A stretch of 64,000 nucleotides of DNA from Thermoanaerobaculia bacterium (GCA_030431255.1 JAUIJL010000030.1:1-64000), one strand, 5' to 3'; shown: positions 37,478 to 49,177, numbered from the stretch's first letter. The notes: a model not told the origin generated them from the sequence alone. Numbers and translations are program-made.

Positions 37478-37481
<4 letters not shown>
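36474..37481 (-). CDS. kdsD: Arabinose-5-phosphate isomerase KdsD/KpsF
   Basis: I take ATG 37481 (MSPSAAPTASSG) as start because it overlaps the kdsA stop as ATGA; a start 14 codons upstream is open but lies within kdsA. The 335-residue protein has a SIS domain (RLVCTGMGKSGLVLKKITATL, then FLHPAEAIHGDLGM, then AASYSGTTEELLRLV) followed by two CBS domains (about 205-330, ITAVVDADHRLLGCISDGDLRR and ITSLFVTDDEGRLQGALHIHDL). It converts ribulose-5-phosphate to arabinose-5-phosphate, the first step to Kdo. The CBS pair may sense nucleotides. It is middle of the operon, with overlaps on both sides. Confidence 0.95.
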
Positions 37482-40916
<3,435 letters not shown>

Positions 40917-41004
40917 CACAATGCTCTTGGGCGAGTGGGTCGATGTATGGGGTCGTCCCGGTGGAAGGGGATCCGGCGCGAGCCGGTGCGTTCACCGGGA
41001 TTCG

Positions 41005-41033
41005 ACACTACCGCTGACGGCGCTATTCGTCAA
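41005..41033 (-). promoter_or_regulatory. Candidate sigma70 promoter of the Kdo operon
   Basis: On the minus strand TTGACG (41033-41028) and TAGTGT (41010-41005) are separated by exactly 17 bases. The expected transcript start near 40998 would leave a leader of about 80 bases before kdsB. The -35 box matches five of six consensus positions and the -10 box keeps TA and the final T. Confidence 0.5.
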
Positions 41034-41050
41034 ACGGTGAACGGAGCTCC

Positions 41051-41124
41051 GTAGTGGCGGGGCTTGCCCCCGCCAGCTTCACTCCAACCCAAGACAAACG
41101 GGAGGGGACAAGCCCCTCCCCTAC
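41051..41124. repeat. REP-like pair of inverted hairpins (BIME-like)
   Basis: On the plus strand GTAG precedes a hairpin (GGCGGGG-cttgc-CCCCGCC type, 41055-41075). On the minus strand a second GTAG, at 41124-41121, precedes another hairpin (GGGAGGGG and CCCCTCCC arms, 41100-41120). Two GTAG-headed stem-loops in opposite orientation, about 25 bases apart, are the layout of REP doublets. The shared core is GGGGCTTG(C/T)CCC. A related unit occurs at 57963-57996. No RAYT transposase is in the window. Confidence 0.65.
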
Positions 41125-41277
41125 GTAAGTAGTCTTTTTCAACGAATTCCGATCTGGCCCGGATCCCAAGCAGGAGGACGGCCGAAGCCATCCCAAGGAA
41201 TCCAGGCGATCCCAAAGCAAAATGGGGATGGGCCGGAACCCATCCCCGAAAGCGATACATCTGCTCCGTGGCCTAGC

Positions 41278-42276
41278 CTACGGACAGGTGGCGAAGGCCA
41301 AGGTGTCCTGGATCGGCTGGAAGGGATCCGAGAGGTTGTTGTTGTAGATGCTGACTTGACCGGTCTCCGTGTCTTCGACGGTCAGCTCCACTTCCACGCT
41401 GGTCAGCCCACCGGCGAAGACCCAGAAATGGCCGTTGATGCCGCAACCGTCCAACACCTTGACCACCGCTTCCACGTTGGCTTGATCGAAGAACCAGAAA
41501 TAACCCGTGTCGTCGGAGAGCACGATGGGTTGACCGTTACCGCGGGTGAGCTCGAAATTCTTCCACGAGGCGGTGACTTTGAAACGATCGCCGCGCAGCA
41601 TCAGAGCCATGGGATCGAAATCGTCCTGGCGGGTGAAGGTGAAGGTGCCCAGGGGCGTTCCGTTGTTCATCGGCCCATAATTGCTGAGGGTGATCGGTGC
41701 CCGGGGCGAGGTATTGCTGTCGTTGGCGGTGTAGGAGCCGCCGTTGTCGGTGCCGGCGTCCCAGCCGTAGAGGGTGACCACTTTCTCGGTGACCCAGTCG
41801 CCGTTTTCGACCAGTGACAAACCCGAAACTCCGACGAACCAATCGGGGCTCGGCGCCACCATGGACACCAGGGTCAGCAGCGGATAGTTGCGGGTCACGG
41901 TGAACGTGGTGCTGATGCTGCCCGGAGACACCGCGATGCCTCCGGCGGAGATCACCGCCCTCGCGGTGCCGGCGTCGACCGCCGCCTGAACCTCGGCGTC
42001 CAGCGGGCTCTGCTGACCGCGCTCCGCCATCTCCTCCATGCCGTCACTGGCAATGCCACCCTCTTCCCAAAAGCTCACCTGATCGTTGTGCACGCCACCG
42101 ATCAGACCCGAAAAGTGGGGGTTGGAGGGGAAGTTATTGGGGTGGGTTTGGGCGCTCCAATCGGCTTTGAAGCGCACACGGTAGATCGCTGATTCCGTGC
42201 CTTGGGCTTCCAGGACGGCGCCAGTCGTCAGCGTGACCAGGGTGAATAGGCAGGTGGCAAGGGTGAAACGTCTCAA
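41278..42276 (-). CDS. Secreted spondin-domain protein
   Basis: The frame is open to 42456, but the start is best placed at TTG 42276, seven bases after AAGGAG; this gives a clean signal peptide (LRRFTLATCLFTLVTLTTGAVLEAQG) and 332 residues. The N-terminal half has the Spondin_N pattern: YRVRFKADWSAQTHPNNFP, HFSGLIGGVHNDQVSFWEEG, AS-G-EEMAERG, and SPDWFVGVSGLSLVENGDWV. In animals this domain is in extracellular-matrix proteins; in bacteria its ligand is unknown. The C-terminal 120 residues are a beta-rich domain with NGHFWVFAGGLTSVEVELT. It carries no FESG tag. Single gene; MerR-type regulator is divergent but with its own promoter. Confidence 0.82.
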   Translation of the reverse strand: MRRFTLATCLFTLVTLTTGAVLEAQGTESAIYRVRFKADWSAQTHPNNFPSNPHFSGLIGGVHNDQVSFWEEGGIASDGMEEMAERGQQSPLDAEVQAAVDAGTARAVISAGGIAVSPGSISTTFTVTRNYPLLTLVSMVAPSPDWFVGVSGLSLVENGDWVTEKVVTLYGWDAGTDNGGSYTANDSNTSPRAPITLSNYGPMNNGTPLGTFTFTRQDDFDPMALMLRGDRFKVTASWKNFELTRGNGQPIVLSDDTGYFWFFDQANVEAVVKVLDGCGINGHFWVFAGGLTSVEVELTVEDTETGQVSIYNNNLSDPFQPIQDTLAFATCP

Positions 42277-42441
42277 GGGTATTCTCCTTAAATCTCTACC
42301 ATAGTATCTATACAAACGATCGAAGCGAGAATCGATGGTGGGGGGGGCACGATAGCGATGCGTTTCCAGCACATACGGGCGAGCCCGATCCTTGGACGTG
42401 CCGTGACCGAGATCGACCCCAACTTTCGCGAAAAATTGTGC

Positions 42442-42472
42442 TTGCACCTCACGCAACGTGAGGTCTTAGGCT
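42442..42472 (+). promoter_or_regulatory. MerR-type promoter/operator
   Basis: TTGCAC (42442-42447) and TAGGCT (42467-42472) are separated by 19 bases, the long spacer that marks MerR-activated promoters. The spacer is occupied by a perfect palindrome ACCTCACG-CAA-CGTGAGGT (42446-42464). It lies about 85 bases before the MerR/TipAS-like gene and points toward it, so autoregulation is expected, with read-through into the permease gene. Confidence 0.65.
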
Positions 42473-42556
42473 GGTTTCAGGTCACGAGCTTCGGCTCGAG
42501 CCTATTTCACTGAGCCCTCGACGAGAACAAGCCTTTCGAAGCGAGAAGATCACATC

Positions 42557-43357
42557 ATGAATGACCAGAAGCCTTCCATCAACAGCGCCGAGATCGACCG
42601 CAGCCCCGATGACCGTGACCTCGAAGAGCGTGAGATCAAGGTCGGTGAGCTGGCCGAGCGCACGGGCATTTCAGTCCGAGCTTTGCATCATTACGACGAG
42701 ATCGGATTGCTGTCGCCGTCGAGCCGCACCGCCGCCGGGCACCGGCTCTACGATCGGGACGCCCTGTTGCGCTTGCAACAGATCTTGTCCCTACGCCGAC
42801 TCGGGCTTTCCCTGGAAGAAACCCGGGAGATGCTGGTCAACCCCAGCACCTCGCCGCTGTCGGTGATCGAAGCCCATCTCGCCAAGCTCAGGAGAAATAT
42901 TCGGCTCGAGCTGGAGCTCTGTGACCGTCTCGAGGTGCTCGCCGAGCGCCTCAAGCGGTCGGACACCGTGTCCACCCGCCTTCTTCTCACCAGCTTGGAG
43001 ACCACCGTCATGATCGAAAAATACTATAGCCCCGACCAGCTCAAAGAGCTCGAAGCCCGTGGCCGGGCCCTCGGCAGCGAGGCGATCGAAGCCGCCCAGC
43101 GGGAATGGCTGGAGCTGATCGAACGGGCGCGCACGGAAATGGAGAATGGATCCCCGCCGGACGCCGAGCCCGTGGCGATCATCGCCCGCCGATGGCGCGA
43201 GCTGATCCAAGCCTTCACCGGCGGCAACCCGGGCATCGAATTCTCGTTGTCGAAGATGTGGCAAGAGCAACCCCAAATGGGTCAACAGCACGGCATGAAC
43301 CTAGATCCCGAGCTGATGGCCTACATGGGCAAAGCCATGGCCGCCCTCGGTGACTAG
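42557..43357 (+). CDS. MerR-family regulator with TipAS-like C-terminal domain
   Basis: The 266-residue protein has an N-terminal Glu/Asp-rich extension of 30 residues, then a MerR winged helix (IKVGELAERTGISVRALHHYDEIGLLSPSSRT, GHRLYDRDALLRLQQILSLRRLGLSLEE), a coiled dimerisation helix, and from about residue 155 a helical domain beginning KYYSPDQLKELEARG. That start is typical of TipAS, the ligand-binding domain of TipA-type multidrug regulators. It probably binds the 19-bp-spacer palindrome promoter at 42442-42472 and activates its own transcript when a small hydrophobic ligand is bound. The next gene encodes an ADOP permease, separated by 63 bases that form a hairpin. Confidence 0.88.
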   Translation: MNDQKPSINSAEIDRSPDDRDLEEREIKVGELAERTGISVRALHHYDEIGLLSPSSRTAAGHRLYDRDALLRLQQILSLRRLGLSLEETREMLVNPSTSPLSVIEAHLAKLRRNIRLELELCDRLEVLAERLKRSDTVSTRLLLTSLETTVMIEKYYSPDQLKELEARGRALGSEAIEAAQREWLELIERARTEMENGSPPDAEPVAIIARRWRELIQAFTGGNPGIEFSLSKMWQEQPQMGQQHGMNLDPELMAYMGKAMAALGD

Positions 43358-43373
43358 GGATCCCTGAACCTTC

Positions 43374-43417
43374 GGCTCTCCTTTGCGTAGTGAACACAGC
43401 ACGACCAAAGGAGAGCC
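43374..43417 (+). promoter_or_regulatory. Perfect RNA hairpin covering the permease ribosome binding site
   Basis: GGCTCTCCTTTG (43374-43385) and CAAAGGAGAGCC (43406-43417) are perfect 12-base complements with a 20-base loop. The 3' arm contains the Shine-Dalgarno AAAGGAG of the permease gene starting at 43421. In the mRNA this would block initiation unless the helix is opened. It starts 17 bases after the regulator's stop codon. There is no T-run, so a terminator is unlikely. Confidence 0.65.
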
Positions 43418-43420
43418 CTC

Positions 43421-45838
43421 TTGTTGCTCCGAGACCTTCGATTTGCCCTGCGCAGCATCCGCAAAAACCCCGGATTCTCTCTCGCCGCCATTCTGACCCT
43501 GGCCCTGGGGATCGGCGCCAATACCGCGATTTTCAGCCTCATCCACGGGGTTTTGCTGGAGCCTCTCCCCTATCGAGACGGCGACGATTTGGTGGTGCTT
43601 CGCCAAAGCACCGCGGACATTGAAAACGTCCCGTTTTCGATCGCGGAATTCTTCGACTACCGCGACCAAAGCCGCCAGATGCAGCTGGTGGAATATCACT
43701 CCATGAGCTTCACTCTGCTCGGCCAAGGGGAGCCTCAACGGGTCTCTACGGGCGTGGTCTCCCACGATTTCTTCGACGTGCTCGGCGTGACCCCGTCCCA
43801 CGGCCGTTTCTTTACCGAAGCGGACGAAGCCCATGGTGCCGAAGCCGTTTTGATCCTCAGCCACGGCTATTGGCAGAGGCAATTCGGCGGCGATCCGCAG
43901 GTCGTCGGCCGCGTTTTCGAAATGAACAACCGTCCCCACACGGTGGTGGGCGTATTGCCCCCGATCCCCCAATTTCCCAACGAGCATGAAATCTACATGC
44001 CCACCTCCGCATGTCCGTTCCGGGCCGCCGGACAACAGGCCATGCACGAAAACCGCGGCGCCTTCAGGGGCCTGACGGTCTTCGGCCGCCTGCACGACGG
44101 CTCGTCGGTGGACCAAGCCCAAAGCGAGGTGGCCGGCCTAGCCCAGCGTTTTTCCAAGGAATACCCGGAAATCTACGACCTGGCTCCAGGATTCGGCGCC
44201 GCAGCCTCTCCCCTACAAGAGGAGCTGACCAAGGACGCCCGGCCCATGCTCTGGATCTTGCTCGCCACCACTGCCCTGGTGCTGCTTTTGGCCTGCATGA
44301 ACGTCGCCAATCTGACCCTCGCTCGCCTGCTCCGACGTCAGCGGGAAATGGCCATTCGCACCTCCCTCGGCGCCGGCCGGAGCACCCTGGTGCGCCAAAT
44401 CACGGTGGAGTCGGCCCTGCTCGCCCTGGCGGGAGCGGTGGTGGGCTTGGGGGTCGCGTACGCCGGTCTCGAGCTTTTGGTGCATTTCACCGCCCGATTT
44501 ACACCCAGGGCGATCGGCATCGAGATCAACGGCACCGTGCTCATCTTCACCCTGCTCCTGGCGGTGGGCGCCAGCCTGTTGTTCGGCGCGGTGCCGGCGG
44601 CGGGGCAGCGCATTTCCCTCGCCGGGGTCGTCCGGGAAAGCGGACGTTCCTCAGACGGCAAGGGCAAGCTGCAAACCCGCGGCGCCCTGGTGGTGTTGCA
44701 GGTCGCCGCCTCGGTGGTTCTCTTGGTGGGAGCCGGGCTTCTGCTGCGCAGCTTCAGCGCCCTACAACAAGTCGACCCGGGATTCGACCCGGAAAACGTG
44801 ATCAGCGCACGGGTTTCTTTGAATTGGTCGAAATACGCGGATCGGGAGTCCCGGGTCGCATTCTTCGATCGGCTCCTGGACGAGCTCCAAGGACACCCGG
44901 GCGTGGTGTCGGCGGCGATCGGCTCGGTCACCCCCTTGAGCCAGAACGGCGGCAATACCCAAACCTTCCGAATCGAAGGTCGACCGCCGGAAGAAGGGGT
45001 CACCCAAACCCTCGACGTGCAATTCGTGACCGACGACCTCTTTGCAACCCTCGGCATTCCCCTCGAACGAGGGCGTCTCTTCGACAACCGGGATCACGCC
45101 GATTCCCTCGCCACCGCGGTGATCAGCCATTCCCTGGCGGGGCGGTATTGGCCCAAAGACGACCCCATCGGCCGGCGTCTATCCATGGACGGCGGCCAAT
45201 CCTGGTTCGAAATCGTCGGCGTCGTGGGGGATGTCCGCCAATACGGCTTGGATCAAGCCGCCGCCGAGGAGCTGTACCGACCCTTGGCCCAAACCGGTAT
45301 GTCCAATCGTGTCTTCGTCCGCACCCGGTCCGAGCCGGGCGCCATGGCCAACGATCTCAAGCAGGCCGTGCTGGCGGTCGATCCCGAGCAACCCATCGAC
45401 CGCATCGAAACCCTCCAGGCCACCCGCGACGCCTCCCTCGCGACACCCAAAACGTCGGCCATGTTGCTGGCCCTTTTCGCCGGCCTCGCCCTGGCGATCA
45501 CCGCCACGGGCGTCGGCAGCGTCATGGCTTGGTCGGTCGGTCAACGGACCCGAGAAATCGGTGTGCGGATGGCCCTCGGCGCCCGAGCGTCCGAGGTGTG
45601 GACCATGATCCTCAAACAAGGCTTGCGCCTCGTGCTCATCGGACTGGCCCTCGGCCTGGTGGGCGCCCTCGCCTTCGGTCACTTGCTCTCGGGTTATCTC
45701 TTCCAAACCCAAGCCTACGATCCCCTCACCCTCGGCCTCGTCGCCATCGTGCTGATCGCCGCCGCCGGCCTTGCCTGCGGGCTGCCGGCCCTGCGCGCCG
45801 TGAAGATCGATCCGTCGGTGGCATTGAGGGGGGATTAA
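43421..45838 (+). CDS. ABC-transporter-type permease of the acidobacterial duplicated (ADOP) family
   Basis: It starts at TTG 43421 (MLLRDLRFALRSIRKNPGFS), after AAAGGAG. The 805-residue protein has two MacB_PCD/FtsX-like halves: an N-terminal TM helix (LALGIGANTAIFSLIHGVLL), a large periplasmic domain, three TM segments near 270-390 (WILLATTALVLLLACMNVANLTL), a second TM helix and periplasmic domain (about 420-680), and a final TM cluster (ITATGVGSVMAWSVGQRTREIGVRMALGA). No ATP-binding gene is adjacent. The family is expanded in Acidobacteriota and its ATPase and substrate are mostly unknown. The upstream MerR/TipAS regulator suggests it is a drug- or toxin-responsive exporter, which is inference. 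Confidence 0.92.
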   Translation: MLLRDLRFALRSIRKNPGFSLAAILTLALGIGANTAIFSLIHGVLLEPLPYRDGDDLVVLRQSTADIENVPFSIAEFFDYRDQSRQMQLVEYHSMSFTLLGQGEPQRVSTGVVSHDFFDVLGVTPSHGRFFTEADEAHGAEAVLILSHGYWQRQFGGDPQVVGRVFEMNNRPHTVVGVLPPIPQFPNEHEIYMPTSACPFRAAGQQAMHENRGAFRGLTVFGRLHDGSSVDQAQSEVAGLAQRFSKEYPEIYDLAPGFGAAASPLQEELTKDARPMLWILLATTALVLLLACMNVANLTLARLLRRQREMAIRTSLGAGRSTLVRQITVESALLALAGAVVGLGVAYAGLELLVHFTARFTPRAIGIEINGTVLIFTLLLAVGASLLFGAVPAAGQRISLAGVVRESGRSSDGKGKLQTRGALVVLQVAASVVLLVGAGLLLRSFSALQQVDPGFDPENVISARVSLNWSKYADRESRVAFFDRLLDELQGHPGVVSAAIGSVTPLSQNGGNTQTFRIEGRPPEEGVTQTLDVQFVTDDLFATLGIPLERGRLFDNRDHADSLATAVISHSLAGRYWPKDDPIGRRLSMDGGQSWFEIVGVVGDVRQYGLDQAAAEELYRPLAQTGMSNRVFVRTRSEPGAMANDLKQAVLAVDPEQPIDRIETLQATRDASLATPKTSAMLLALFAGLALAITATGVGSVMAWSVGQRTREIGVRMALGARASEVWTMILKQGLRLVLIGLALGLVGALAFGHLLSGYLFQTQAYDPLTLGLVAIVLIAAAGLACGLPALRAVKIDPSVALRGD

Positions 45839-45914
45839 GGCGCGGGGAGATGGAAGCGGGCGAAATCTAGTCGAAGCTAAGAGCGAGTCGAGAGTAAATG
45901 GACTCTCGTTCGTC

Positions 45915-45946
45915 GTCCATGGCTGAGATAGGCTTCAGCCATGGAC
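45915..45946 (+). promoter_or_regulatory. Perfect hairpin enclosing the start codon of the next gene
   Basis: GTCCATGGCTGA (45915-45926) and TCAGCCATGGAC (45935-45946) are perfect 12-base complements with an eight-base loop. The 3' arm contains the ATG at 45941. A shorter hairpin, CGAGAGT/ACTCTCG at 45889-45908, lies just before it and might end the permease transcript. Confidence 0.6.
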
Positions 45947-46855
45947 ACACAGCAGGCCCCAGCCCTCCCCGCTTCGGTTCCCGGCGTCTTCGACGTGGAA
46001 GTCTACGGCCCCGAGGGGTCCCAGGCTCCCCAAGTGCTTTTCGAGGTCCCCCACGGGGCGACGGCCGCGGAGCATTACGAAACCTTGCGCGAACGGCTGA
46101 GGAGCGACTTACCCGACGGTCTGGATGGGTTCTTCTACATCAATACCGACATCGGGGCTCCGGAAGTGGCCGTGGCCACGGCCAATCGTTTGGCGGAGGC
46201 CGGGATCCGATCGGTGGTGCTCAGATGTTTGGTGCCGAGAACCTTCATCGATTGCAACCGCTCCCTCGACCACCCCGGTGCCGGCGCGGTGACTCCGGGT
46301 TTGCCCGCCTACATCGATGACGATGACGATCGTCAGCTGCTGTTGGATCTCCACCATCGCTATACCGCCGCCGCCAACGCCGCCTACGAAGTGGTTTGCC
46401 CGCAAGCGGCGAGCTATGCCGTCAACTTCCACACCTTTGCTCCCCGTTCCATCGCTTTGACCAAGATTGAGCGATCGATCGTCAAAGATCTGCGAGCCGC
46501 CTACCAACCCGGCGTGATCAATACCTGGCCGATGCGGCCCGAGGTGGACCTCATCACCCGCGCGGCGGACGACGAGATGATGGCCCCTGAGCACCTACGG
46601 GACGACCTCCGGCAGCGATTGGAAGAAGCGGGCTTCGAGGTCAAAGAGAATCACACCTATCGGTTGTTCCACGCCACCATGGGCTATTGGCACAGCAAAC
46701 GTTGGCCGAACAAATGTCTCTGTGTGGAAGTCCGTCGCGACTTATTGGCCAAGGAATTCCTGCCGTTTGAGCCCATGGCTATCTGTCCGGAGAAAGCAGG
46801 CGCTATTGCCGGTCCCCTGGCGGAAACGCTTCGCCAAAGCCTCCAAGGGTCTTGA
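45941..46855 (+). CDS. N-formylglutamate amidohydrolase family protein
   Basis: The 304-residue product has the family's zinc-hydrolase pattern: FEVPHGATAAEH near residue 30, FFYINTDIGAPEVAVATANRL, DCNRSLDHPG with the NR motif, NFHTFAPRSI and a C-terminal CLCVEVRRDLL. These enzymes cleave N-formylglutamate or related N-acyl amino acids with zinc. The start ATG has no good Shine-Dalgarno and lies in a hairpin; no in-frame upstream start exists in sensible range. It follows the permease gene by about 100 bases. Substrate may differ from N-formylglutamate since no other histidine-degradation gene is present. Confidence 0.8.
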   Translation: MDTQQAPALPASVPGVFDVEVYGPEGSQAPQVLFEVPHGATAAEHYETLRERLRSDLPDGLDGFFYINTDIGAPEVAVATANRLAEAGIRSVVLRCLVPRTFIDCNRSLDHPGAGAVTPGLPAYIDDDDDRQLLLDLHHRYTAAANAAYEVVCPQAASYAVNFHTFAPRSIALTKIERSIVKDLRAAYQPGVINTWPMRPEVDLITRAADDEMMAPEHLRDDLRQRLEEAGFEVKENHTYRLFHATMGYWHSKRWPNKCLCVEVRRDLLAKEFLPFEPMAICPEKAGAIAGPLAETLRQSLQGS

Positions 46856-46946
46856 GCAATTCGCCCTAGCTCAGTATCTGGCATAATCTCTCCCGTTACA
46901 GATTCACTTCCGGCCGCTCCGGAAGCCGTCTCGACAGGAGATTTCT

Positions 46947-49124
46947 ATGTTTCGGATTGCACGTGTCGGCCTCGTCTCACTGCTTTCGATTGGGGTCACA
47001 GTCTGGCCCTGCCTCGGTCAAGAGGCCTCCGAGGACCGCTCCCAGCACGCCCACGGCGAGCACGGCCATCAAGGGCACGGCCATCAAGAGCACGGTCACC
47101 AAGGGCACGGCCACGACCAAGAGCCGACCATGCCGAGGCCGTCGGTGGAAGGGCAAGAGCTCGCGCGGCTCAAAAAAGAGATCCCTCCCCCCTCCGAGCA
47201 GAACCTGAATTTTGAAGACGGCCCGAACGCCGCACCTTGGATCCTCGGGGGCCGGGGTTACAGCCTAGAGCTCGACACCGAGGTGGCCCAGTCGGGACAA
47301 CGCTCCTTGCGGATCCGCTACGAGGAAGCCGGCCGTTTCGCCGTCGCCACCCTTCCCTTCGACGCCAAATCCGCCCTCGGCAAGCGCCTGCGCTTAACGG
47401 GCTATCTCAAGACCGAGGACGTCGCCCAGGGTCACGCCGGATTGTGGATGCGTGTCGACCAAGGCAGTCGAATGGTGGCGTTCGACAACATGGACCGTCG
47501 CGGGGTCAGCGGTACCAGCCCCTGGACCCGATACACCGTGGAGCTGGACGTCCCCGATGGTGCGACCCGAATTTTCTACGGCGCGCTGCTCACTGGAATC
47601 GGCACCGTGTGGGTCGACAACTTGGCCATTGCATCCGAAACGGTGCCGCCGGTGAAATCCGTGGAGGTGAGCGGCAAGGTGATGGGATCCGACGGCCAGA
47701 GCCTCGGCGGCATCCACCTGGCCCTCTCTCCGACGCACCCCTCGGGCCGACACATTGCTTCGCCATCCCGAGCCGAGTCTTTTTGGTCCACCACCGACGA
47801 CAGCGGCAGCTTTATTTTTGATCAGGTGCCCGAGGGCCGCTATCAGCTGACCGCTACCAGCCCGGACGGCTACGCAATTCTCGAAGACGTCGAGGTGAAG
47901 GAAGGTGCTCCGCTTGCGATCCCAAAGCTCGCTAGCGACAGCGTCGACCTGTCCGGTCGGCTTGTGGATTCCGACGGACAGCCCGTGGCCGGAATGGCCC
48001 TTGAGGTCTCAGTCGGCACGGACGCCGGTGTTCACGTCTTTGCCGCGCTCACGGATAAAGACGGGCAATACCGAGCCCAGGTGCCCAGTCACGATTGGGC
48101 ACACGCTCGATGGGAGGAGCCTTCCAGTATGGCCATTGGGCGAGCTCCGAGCTCAGCGGACGGCTCGAGCTCGAAGATGTCCTTGCAGGCGATCCGCAAG
48201 GGCATGCCCATGCGTGGCACGATCGCCGACTTCACCGCGGGATCCCTGGTGCTCGCAAGCACCAACCCCAATCAACCCATCGGCGATCTGGAAGACGTGG
48301 TCGAGATCGTCGGTGACGCCCGAGTGGTGGCCCTCGGCGAGTCGTCCCCCGGAACCCACGAGCTTTTCGAGCTCAAACACCGTCTGGTGCATCTGCTCGT
48401 GGGAGAGCTGCAATTCACGGCTCTGGCGTTGCCCCTGGGCGCTGAGCTGGGCGGCAAGATCCAGGATTATGTGCAGGAAGGCACCGGTGAGACGCGAGAG
48501 GTGCTCGCATCGAGCCCGTGGTGGTGGCAGAGCCGGGAGGCGGTCGAATTCCTCGAAAGCCTGCGGGAGCTGAGCAGACCGGAACGCCCACTGCGGATCA
48601 TCGGCTACAGCCCGGAGAAGCCGCCCGCGGAACAAGCCGCCGTCCTGCTTCGGGAGCTGGAAGCCTCGCCCCAAAGCAAGCTGGTCATTTGGGCCGACAA
48701 TCGGTCGACGGCCCGGACTCCGATCTGGACGGAATCGATCGGCGCGCAGCTCGCCGAGAAGCTCGGGGACCAATATCTCGCCATGGGCGGGTTCTTCAGC
48801 CAAGGAGCATTTCTTGCCGAAACCCGGCCGGCGGGCTCCGCGGACACCTCGAAGCCCCCGGAGCGCGTTTGGCTGGTTCCTCCGGACAAAGAATTCTTGG
48901 ACTACCTATTCGGCCAGATGGGCGGAAAGCTGGGTATCCACGACCTGCGCAACTTCGAGCCCGACGGGGAGGTCGAGCGATGGCTGTCGGCCCCGAGACC
49001 GATCCGAGATCTCGGACCGGTTTATCAGGGAGAGAAGTCCGGAGAGACGTCGATCCGGCTGACCCGAGCCTTTGACGCCCTATTTTTCGTGGAATCGACC
49101 ACCTGCCTCGAGCCGCTGGGCTGA
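46947..49124 (+). CDS. Secreted His-rich protein with degenerate erythromycin-esterase domain
   Basis: The 725-residue precursor has a signal peptide ending CLGQEAS, followed by a run of HGEHGHQGHGHQEHGHQGHG (about residues 32-52) that should bind Zn, Ni or Cu. A beta-sandwich carbohydrate-binding-like module (about 85-230) and two carboxypeptidase-regulatory-type domains (235-380) follow. Residues 455-720 resemble the erythromycin esterase (Ere) family: VVALGESSPGTHELFELKHRLV, LQFTALALP, and VIWADNRSTAR. In active members the first motif is GE(S/A)xHGxxE and the second contains H-N-x-H; here the first His is Pro and both later His are replaced. Esterase activity is therefore doubtful; a pseudoenzyme or binding protein is likely. 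Single gene, followed by a strong hairpin. Confidence 0.8.
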   Translation: MFRIARVGLVSLLSIGVTVWPCLGQEASEDRSQHAHGEHGHQGHGHQEHGHQGHGHDQEPTMPRPSVEGQELARLKKEIPPPSEQNLNFEDGPNAAPWILGGRGYSLELDTEVAQSGQRSLRIRYEEAGRFAVATLPFDAKSALGKRLRLTGYLKTEDVAQGHAGLWMRVDQGSRMVAFDNMDRRGVSGTSPWTRYTVELDVPDGATRIFYGALLTGIGTVWVDNLAIASETVPPVKSVEVSGKVMGSDGQSLGGIHLALSPTHPSGRHIASPSRAESFWSTTDDSGSFIFDQVPEGRYQLTATSPDGYAILEDVEVKEGAPLAIPKLASDSVDLSGRLVDSDGQPVAGMALEVSVGTDAGVHVFAALTDKDGQYRAQVPSHDWAHARWEEPSSMAIGRAPSSADGSSSKMSLQAIRKGMPMRGTIADFTAGSLVLASTNPNQPIGDLEDVVEIVGDARVVALGESSPGTHELFELKHRLVHLLVGELQFTALALPLGAELGGKIQDYVQEGTGETREVLASSPWWWQSREAVEFLESLRELSRPERPLRIIGYSPEKPPAEQAAVLLRELEASPQSKLVIWADNRSTARTPIWTESIGAQLAEKLGDQYLAMGGFFSQGAFLAETRPAGSADTSKPPERVWLVPPDKEFLDYLFGQMGGKLGIHDLRNFEPDGEVERWLSAPRPIRDLGPVYQGEKSGETSIRLTRAFDALFFVESTTCLEPLG

Positions 49125-49134
49125 AGGACCGGAA

Positions 49135-49177
49135 AGGCCGACTGATCGGGCGGGGATTCCGCCCGACCCGTCGGCCT
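49135..49177. terminator. Strong hairpin between convergent genes
   Basis: AGGCCGAC/GTCGGCCT outer arms and CGGGCGG/CCGCCCG inner arms form a two-part stem between the stops at 49124 and 49201. On the minus strand it is followed by TTTCC. It probably ends transcription from one or both sides. Confidence 0.65.
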
